Below are positions 32,137 through 37,231 of a DNA stretch of 37,231 bases, one piece after another. The stretch is from an uncultured Verrucomicrobiales bacterium (GTDB lineage: Bacteria > Verrucomicrobiota > Verrucomicrobiia > Limisphaerales > JAYPXF01). Position 1 is the first letter of the stretch. Each line of letters starts with the position of its first letter. Position numbers and translations under genes: made by a program. The notes under the pieces were generated by a model. It made no database searches. It saw only the letters and a program-made list of their open reading frames with translations, and was not told where the DNA came from. The stretch lies in NCBI GenBank assembly GCA_937893495.1, contig CALBIE010000121.1, forward strand, positions 1-37,231, read 5' to 3'.

Positions 32137-32172
32137 GATCGGCCGGACGTGAAGCATGGCAATCGGCCGATC
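32137..32172. promoter_or_regulatory. inverted repeat in the nspC/spermidine-synthase-like divergent promoter region
   Basis: GATCGGCCG (32137-32145) and CGGCCGATC (32164-32172) form a perfect 9-base inverted repeat with an 18-base spacer. It lies 38 bases before the plus-strand start codon at 32211 and 150 bases before the nspC start. The layout fits an operator shared by two polyamine-related genes. No known regulator motif was matched. Confidence 0.4.
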
Positions 32173-32210
32173 AATCCTTCAGCGAGCCGCCAGTTTGGGC
32201 CTGCTGCGAC

Positions 32211-32906
32211 ATGGCGATAAAACTCGTATTTCTCAAACGCAGCGTTCGTATGGAACAGAATGGTTCCATTCTCAGCGAGGTGTTGCGACAACCCGGCCCC
32301 ACGCACAGCGTTTTCGATTTTCTTGCCGCAGCGGTGAAAATCCTATCGCCAGGAAACCACGTCGGCATGCTCGGCTTCGCGGGCGGTGGAGTGGTCGCCC
32401 CGCTCCGCGCCATGGAAGGTGCCCACGCCGTCCATGCAGTCGATCTCTCAGACGAAGGCTACGGCCTTTTTCGCAATCTATCGAAAAGCTGGTGTGGTCC
32501 GGTCCATTTTAAAAAGGCCGACGCATTGCACTGGTTGACCGGTCATCGGAACGGGTTCGACGCGCTGATTGAGGATTTATCTGTTCCCTTGAATAACGAC
32601 GTGGAAAAGCCGGCCATCTGCTGGCAATCACTCCCGCCGTTGATCCACAAGGCTCTGAAACCAAACGGAATCAGTATCACCAATCTGCTTCCCTCTGGCG
32701 ACCTTACGTGGAAAGCGTTGATTACAAAGATTACTGCCGGGCACGAGCGCGTTCTGATTGTGCATCTGGACGATTTTGAAAACCGCATCATCATCGCCGC
32801 GAGACAATTGCCAGAGGCAGGCACCCTGTCGCACCGATTGCGCGAGCAGCTCACGGCTATCGGATCCCATCAGTCGAACCGCTTTTTTGTCCGGACGTTC
32901 AGGTGA
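32211..32906 (+). CDS. spermidine synthase-like protein
   Basis: The 231-residue protein resembles the Rossmann part of spermidine/spermine synthases: a short N-terminal strand region ending SILSEVLRQPGPTHSVFDFL, the nucleotide-binding loop HVGMLGFAGGGVVAPLRAME, the acidic HAVDLSDEGYGLF, and DALIEDLSVP in the position of the catalytic Asp segment. It is shorter than typical SpeE (about 280-300 residues) and lacks the full N-terminal beta domain, so it may be an aminopropyltransferase or a methyltransferase-type relative. Its divergent pairing with nspC supports a polyamine role. ATG 32211 is the first suitable start. Confidence 0.68.
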   Translation: MAIKLVFLKRSVRMEQNGSILSEVLRQPGPTHSVFDFLAAAVKILSPGNHVGMLGFAGGGVVAPLRAMEGAHAVHAVDLSDEGYGLFRNLSKSWCGPVHFKKADALHWLTGHRNGFDALIEDLSVPLNNDVEKPAICWQSLPPLIHKALKPNGISITNLLPSGDLTWKALITKITAGHERVLIVHLDDFENRIIIAARQLPEAGTLSHRLREQLTAIGSHQSNRFFVRTFR

Positions 32907-33156
32907 TCCGCAGTCCACAGTTCACTCCCCCTCCCGCTGTTCTTCAAACTGGCTTCAAAAAGTATTTTCCCTAATCTCCTAAGAAAGTCCGGTCGATCGT
33001 GTCTGAATTAGCAGCAAGCTGACAGGTATCCGCCACAAACCCGGAGTTTATCGTGGCTAACCCGGTCTAAACAACGGTTGAAATGAAGCACTCACGACGA
33101 ATCGACGGACAGAACAAGGCGTTCTCGCCCGATTGACTCCAATGAACCATTTTTGA

Positions 33157-33717
33157 ATGCCCGTGGTGGAACCAGAGCAAGCTGACTCCAATCGACTCGA
33201 GCCCGAGTCGTTGGAAGAGATATTCAAGGCTCTTGAAGAGCCCCTGCTGCGCTACGCCCTGCGCCTGGTGCGGCAGAACGAAACCGCGCAGGACATCTTT
33301 CAGGAAGCATTTTTGAAACTGCACCGCCTATTTGATTCAGTCCGCCAGCCCCGGCCCTGGCTTTACCGAACGGTGCATAACCTGGCAATGAACCACCTCC
33401 GCGCTGCAAAAAAAGTTGTCTCACTCCACACGAGTGATTCCGAGACTGGCGAAAGCAGGGACGTTGAACTGGTGGACAACGAGGTTTTGCCCGACCAGCA
33501 CATCGAGCGAATGGAAGCCATCGGCCAGGCCCGCCTCTGCCTCAATTCCCTTGATGACCGGAAGCGGGAGCTGATCCGCCTGAAATTTGAAGAGGATCTT
33601 TCCTACCAGCAAATGAGCGAACGGATGGGCATCAGTTCAGGCAACGTCGGCTACCTGCTGCATCACACTCTCAAACAACTGGCGGCCGAACTCGAAAGCG
33701 CAGGCGTCAACCGATGA
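33157..33717 (+). CDS. ECF-type RNA polymerase sigma factor
   Basis: The 186-residue protein has region 2 at about 28-90 (ALRLVRQNETAQDIFQEAFL; RPWLYRTVHNLAMNHLRAAK), which binds core polymerase and the -10 element. Region 4 lies at about 130-182 (LDDRKRELIRLKFEEDLSYQ then QMSERMGISSGNVGYLLHH), the helix-turn-helix for the -35 element. No extra domains. ATG 33157 starts a short acidic leader. Its TGA (33715-33717) overlaps the start of an 86-codon ORF, which in turn overlaps the start of a membrane protein with an anti-sigma-like N-terminus, so the three are likely translated as a coupled unit. ECF factors of this phylum are often controlled by such a membrane partner. Confidence 0.93.
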   Translation: MPVVEPEQADSNRLEPESLEEIFKALEEPLLRYALRLVRQNETAQDIFQEAFLKLHRLFDSVRQPRPWLYRTVHNLAMNHLRAAKKVVSLHTSDSETGESRDVELVDNEVLPDQHIERMEAIGQARLCLNSLDDRKRELIRLKFEEDLSYQQMSERMGISSGNVGYLLHHTLKQLAAELESAGVNR

Positions 33718-33974
33718 AAATGACGACTTGGCGGCAGGAATTTCGTAGCGCGGGCGTCTCGCCTGCATGGCGGCATCGCCTGCCAACCGACGCGAACGGT
33801 TCACCCACGCTAAACGCCCGAAACTCCTTGGCTTCCGATCCGGCTACGGGCTGTTTGGACGCGACGATTGCCAGTCCACGCGCCAACACAGGTTGGAAGC
33901 CTGCGCCACGATGCCGTATTCGCTGCCAATTCCGAAATTCCAACGCGACGGACATCCCCGTAAGGCAAACATGA
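33714..33974 (+). CDS. repeat-derived 86-residue ORF coupling sigma factor and membrane protein
   Basis: The ATG at 33714 overlaps the sigma factor stop (ATGA), and the TGA at 33972-33974 overlaps the next start codon (ATGA at 33971). The protein reads FRSAGVSPAWRHRLPTDANG and later NTGWKPAPRC. These are translations of common GC-rich intergenic repeats (GCGCGGGCGTCTCGCCTGC at about 33749; CAGGTTGGAAGCCTGCGCC at about 33892), not of a known protein fold. It is thus probably an inserted repeat that happens to keep an open, coupled frame. Whether a peptide is made, or only ribosome re-initiation matters, cannot be told. Confidence 0.4.
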   Translation: MKMTTWRQEFRSAGVSPAWRHRLPTDANGSPTLNARNSLASDPATGCLDATIASPRANTGWKPAPRCRIRCQFRNSNATDIPVRQT

Positions 33975-36900
33975 GTGCGCCGTCCGAAAATCAAACTCCC
34001 CGAGAGCAGCTCGAGCAACGCATTGTCGCGTTGCTCATGGGTGAACTTGCGCCCGTTGAAGTGGCCGAGGTGGAGCAACTGATCGCCGACGACGTTGAAC
34101 TGAAAGCCTTCTACCGCGAGATGGAGCGCACCATCGCTCTCGTTCGCGATGCCACGCAAAGCACGGTGGTTGAAGCCAATGTCGGTGAGGAACACCTCAA
34201 ACTATCCAAAGAGCGCCGGGAAGCGCTCCTGGCAAAATTCAGGGAATCCCGTTCGGAAAAGAAAGAGGCGATTCCGTTTCCCGTTCAGCAACGCCGACCG
34301 TATTGGATGATTCCCATGGCCATCGCCGCCAGCCTGATGCTGGCGCTCTGGTTGCAGTTTCCGCCTTCCCGCAAGTTGGGCGAGAAAGCCTACCGCGGAT
34401 TCATGTTTAACATCGCCATGCATGATCGACTTGGTGACGCCGGCAGTGCCCCATCGGCGACTATCGAGGCGGAACGCGATTTGGACTCCGGACTCACCGA
34501 GGGAGAAAGCCGCCTGCCGAGTGTTCGCTTCGCGATTACCCGGAAAGATCAACCTGTTGCCGCGGTTTCACGAAGCTTGGCCGAGTCAACAGAACCATTG
34601 TCACAGCGTGATGCTCGAAAAGAAGTGGATTACTTCAGTGACAATATTTCCGCGCGAAGCACCAAGCGCCCCACTGAAAGTCCCCAACCCGCCACGGATT
34701 CCGTCAATCTCTGGGCGGAAGTTCCGTTGCACGTTCCCGGAACGGACTTGAACGGCCGGGCCAAACGTGATGTCGCCCCGACAGCCACAACGGGCGGCAC
34801 TTACGCCTTCTTCGACCAATCCGGGATCGGCCCCCGTCCATCCACCGCACCCGCCGCCACGCCCGGAGACAAATCCGACGGGTATCGAGGCCGGGATTTC
34901 TCCACTTTTGCTCGCCCGTCCCGGCACGAGAGCAAACCCGAATTTGCCGGTGCCGAATTGTTTGGCACGAAGCCGGCGGAGAACGACGCCCTTGTCTCGT
35001 CATTGACGCGCGCTGGTGGTAATCGAGCGAAATCAGCCGGTGACGTGCTGTCGTATGGTGTGGGAGGCGGCGGAGCCGGTAGCGCGCCGCAATCCGGTTC
35101 CGGGCGCGGGTCGATTGCATCGTTGGAGAAACTCCCGGCAACCGGGACGCTGTTCCGCTCATTTGCCGGCATCAGTGGCAACGATGCCGCGCCTCCGACG
35201 GGCCCGGCCTCGTCTCGTGGAAGTGTCGCGGCTGGATTCGACAAAGCGCAGTTGGCCAGCATCGTTCCCGATATCAGCGCCCCCGCTATTGACGCTGAAT
35301 TGCAAAGCGCACAGCGATTCTCCGGGACTGCCGGAACGACCGCCCCGAACCAGACGCACTGGGCATTTGATTCGGGAGCACGATCTCGGGAGTTGGCGGC
35401 GGCGGCGACTCCGATGATTCCACCGGTCGATGAGTTTCAACGATTGCCCGCGCTCATCAACGGTGGTGCCGGGATGAAGGGCGAATCGAATCGCTACTAT
35501 CGACAGAACTATTCCGTGGATAAAGATTTCGCCGGCGAGGATCGGGAAAAAGGCGCCCAATCCCCTGCCGGAACACGAACAATCGTGATTTCCGATGGCG
35601 TTTCAGAGCCATCAGCCAAACTACCCGCTCCGCAGGTACCGAAATTTGAAGCGGGTGGTTATTTGGCTCAACCGACAACCTGGGGCGCGAATAAATCCGA
35701 AATTTCGCAACCCATGCCCCAGCAGGGTCAGTCGGGAGGTCAGCAACCATCCACCTACTCCGAATTTTCCACGCTGACCGATTCAAGAGCGAAACCATCC
35801 CAACCGAACACCCAGTGGTTTGGCAAATCTGAAGGGCAATCGCGCATGGACCCGACTGCGAATGATGCGAAGGGACTGGGCCGTAGATTTGGCATCCAAA
35901 AGATGGATCAGGAAGTAGATGCCCTGGGTTTTTCAGCCGGTCAGAATCGTCAGGGCAACGAATCCGGTCGCGCCATTGTCTTGACCGATGAATTGGACGT
36001 CGGTGAACCCACAAGGCGCGGTCAAACCTCATCGGGCGTCAACAGGGGACTGGCAAAGAAGCGCGCGGATGTCGAGTTGCTGGTGAAACTTGCCGAGGTG
36101 GATAACACCGTTGTCGTCCCTCAATTTCGAATGATGGAAGCCAAAGAGGAGGCGCTCGGGGAGCAGTTGCGAAAATCAATTGGCAACCCGATCGCAAAAC
36201 CGGAAACGAACCTGCGATTGCTGAACGAGTTGTCGGAGCAGACGGCATCGAATCCGAGTGCGGGCATTCGTACCGCGAATTCTGAATCCGCCAAACAATC
36301 CGCACCTCCGGTCACCTTGAACATGCCGGCAACGGCTGCCACCCCCAAATTTCTTGATGGGCAGGAAACCGCTCGTGCCAACGATCAACGCTGGCGCATT
36401 TCGCGAGACAAGATGTTCGGCGATCAGCGGGCGGGCGAATCCGCGCCGAGGGCGACGGAACAAGCGCGCGCAGTCCAGTCTGCCGATGAAATGCTGAGAT
36501 CCGCCGAAACTCCGGCGTTTGCCAATGCTCTGGGCGCCACGCCTGCGCGCGAATTCGGTTGGGCGGATAAGCGTCCGGTGCCAGCAGGCGAGCCGGCACC
36601 CGCTGACAACTATTTCCTCTCTCCCAATCTGCCGACAGCCAAACAAAAGCGCTCGGAGGATTACATTCTCGACGCGATTACACCGTTGGGCGAAGAACGC
36701 AGTCGAGTACGTCGCAGTGACCGGGTCGAACACGGTGTAAATCTTTTTGAAGATTTTGACGACGATGGCGCCGTATCGATCAATGCCTCATCGCCGGCGA
36801 AGGATAAGTCACGAGCCGTCCACTCGGTCGGAGTAGTCGGTTTGGCCGAGGGACTGGAGCTGAAGCGCAAAAGCGTTCCCGGCAAAGTTGAAGAACTGCA

Positions 36901-37231
36901 GCGACAACCTGCCACTCCTGCCCTCCCGGTGCGCCTATCGGTCCTTTCAGGCCGGGCAGCGCCCCAAAAAGCGGCGGCCGCAAAGGCATCTCAGGACCTG
37001 CGATTGAAAGGCAAGCTTGCGCAGTTGGGAAACACAGCGCCGGAAGAAGAAATGGAATTGCCCAAGCAGAGCGCCAAACCGGCTTCCGGATCGCAACGCG
37101 CGAAAAAAATGGCTCCGCCCATCGCCAATCCCGCACCGAAGTCTGGTGAGAAGAAAGTCCAGAAGCCTGCTGCAAAGCCGGCACCGAAACCTGAGCCGAC
37201 CTCGGTGCTGACGCCCAAGCCGGAGGTGCAG
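33971..37231 (+). CDS. very large membrane protein with anti-sigma-like N-terminus (partial)
   Basis: From ATG 33971 the frame is open for 1087 codons to the window edge without a stop. Residues about 8-60 (EQRIVALLMGELAPVEVAEV then EQLIADDVELKAFYREMERT) resemble the helical N-terminus of anti-sigma factors. A single transmembrane helix at about 111-131 (YWMIPMAIAASLMLALWLQF) follows. The rest is an extended, Gly/Ser/Pro/Gln-rich, low-complexity region, with a possible coiled stretch near 698-760 (VELLVKLAEVDNTVVVPQFR). In this phylum, proteins with this N-terminus next to ECF sigma genes often end in a von Willebrand type A domain; that part would lie beyond the window. Role as sigma regulator is inferred from position and N-terminus. 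Confidence 0.8.
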   Translation, partial: MSAPSENQTPREQLEQRIVALLMGELAPVEVAEVEQLIADDVELKAFYREMERTIALVRDATQSTVVEANVGEEHLKLSKERREALLAKFRESRSEKKEAIPFPVQQRRPYWMIPMAIAASLMLALWLQFPPSRKLGEKAYRGFMFNIAMHDRLGDAGSAPSATIEAERDLDSGLTEGESRLPSVRFAITRKDQPVAAVSRSLAESTEPLSQRDARKEVDYFSDNISARSTKRPTESPQPATDSVNLWAEVPLHVPGTDLNGRAKRDVAPTATTGGTYAFFDQSGIGPRPSTAPAATPGDKSDGYRGRDFSTFARPSRHESKPEFAGAELFGTKPAENDALVSSLTRAGGNRAKSAGDVLSYGVGGGGAGSAPQSGSGRGSIASLEKLPATGTLFRSFAGISGNDAAPPTGPASSRGSVAAGFDKAQLASIVPDISAPAIDAELQSAQRFSGTAGTTAPNQTHWAFDSGARSRELAAAATPMIPPVDEFQRLPALINGGAGMKGESNRYYRQNYSVDKDFAGEDREKGAQSPAGTRTIVISDGVSEPSAKLPAPQVPKFEAGGYLAQPTTWGANKSEISQPMPQQGQSGGQQPSTYSEFSTLTDSRAKPSQPNTQWFGKSEGQSRMDPTANDAKGLGRRFGIQKMDQEVDALGFSAGQNRQGNESGRAIVLTDELDVGEPTRRGQTSSGVNRGLAKKRADVELLVKLAEVDNTVVVPQFRMMEAKEEALGEQLRKSIGNPIAKPETNLRLLNELSEQTASNPSAGIRTANSESAKQSAPPVTLNMPATAATPKFLDGQETARANDQRWRISRDKMFGDQRAGESAPRATEQARAVQSADEMLRSAETPAFANALGATPAREFGWADKRPVPAGEPAPADNYFLSPNLPTAKQKRSEDYILDAITPLGEERSRVRRSDRVEHGVNLFEDFDDDGAVSINASSPAKDKSRAVHSVGVVGLAEGLELKRKSVPGKVEELQRQPATPALPVRLSVLSGRAAPQKAAAAKASQDLRLKGKLAQLGNTAPEEEMELPKQSAKPASGSQRAKKMAPPIANPAPKSGEKKVQKPAAKPAPKPEPTSVLTPKPEVQ

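Noticed and set aside
1-37231. tRNA or rRNA genes
   Set aside because: Reading through both strands I saw no tRNA-like cloverleaf with a TTCGAAT-type arm in context and no rRNA signature; a tRNAscan-SE and Rfam run would settle this.

Overview
The window looks like a chromosomal segment of a free-living member of the Verrucomicrobiota, probably of the Pedosphaera/Limisphaerales type. This is inferred from gene content, not from a marker gene. The indicators are very large secreted cytochrome c fusions with the propeller domain typical of Planctomycetes and Verrucomicrobia, a secreted sulfatase, a tandem DUF1080 protein, an EF-hand protein with ten loops, an ECF sigma factor followed by a huge low-complexity membrane protein, and many short palindromic repeats between genes. 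Most genes lack a clear Shine-Dalgarno sequence. No rRNA, tRNA, CRISPR array or transposase gene was seen.

Layout. 1-1170: a small membrane protein and a double zinc-ribbon protein. 1356-4992 (minus strand): a compact operon with a small Cys/His ORF, a glycine betaine/choline-type ABC ATPase, a fused permease/binding protein, a 48-codon ORF and a methyltransferase. A truncated, frameshifted second copy of the zinc-ribbon gene (5131-5551) lies on its far side, so the operon sits between direct repeats. 5552-6696: non-coding DNA packed with nested inverted repeats, ending in a hydrolase remnant. 6697-14232 (minus strand): secreted catabolic proteins, namely a tandem DUF1080 protein, a GDPD/alpha-beta-hydrolase fusion, a small conserved protein, a DUF2920-like hydrolase and a sulfatase. 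14797-19203 (plus strand): a 1468-residue ThuA/SGNH-like/propeller/HEAT/cytochrome c protein.

19204-21843 is an accessory patch: a hypothetical gene, a group II intron-like 3' end, an array of tiny hairpins, a PspC-domain gene, and a second, internally deleted copy of the same repeat element abutting the surviving 3' end of a sulfatase gene. 21844-24035 holds an EF-hand protein and a HExxH metallopeptidase-like protein. 24743-28857 holds a pentaheme cytochrome c and a partner propeller protein, separated by repeat DNA. 29087-32906 holds an unknown conserved gene, a methyltransferase, nspC and a divergent spermidine synthase-like gene, the last two pointing to polyamine metabolism. 33157-37231 holds an ECF sigma factor, a repeat-derived ORF coupled at both ends, and a membrane protein of more than 1087 residues that runs off the window.

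How the parts fit (inference): sulfatase, DUF1080, GDPD and esterase-type enzymes suggest outer-compartment breakdown of sulfated or substituted glycans. The cytochrome/propeller proteins would pass electrons from periplasmic sugar or alcohol oxidation. The strongest unexplained signal is repeat architecture: at least four unrelated-looking palindromic families occupy nearly every intergenic gap. They are nested in one another, associated with truncated genes, and in one case form an ORF that couples a sigma factor to its presumed membrane partner.
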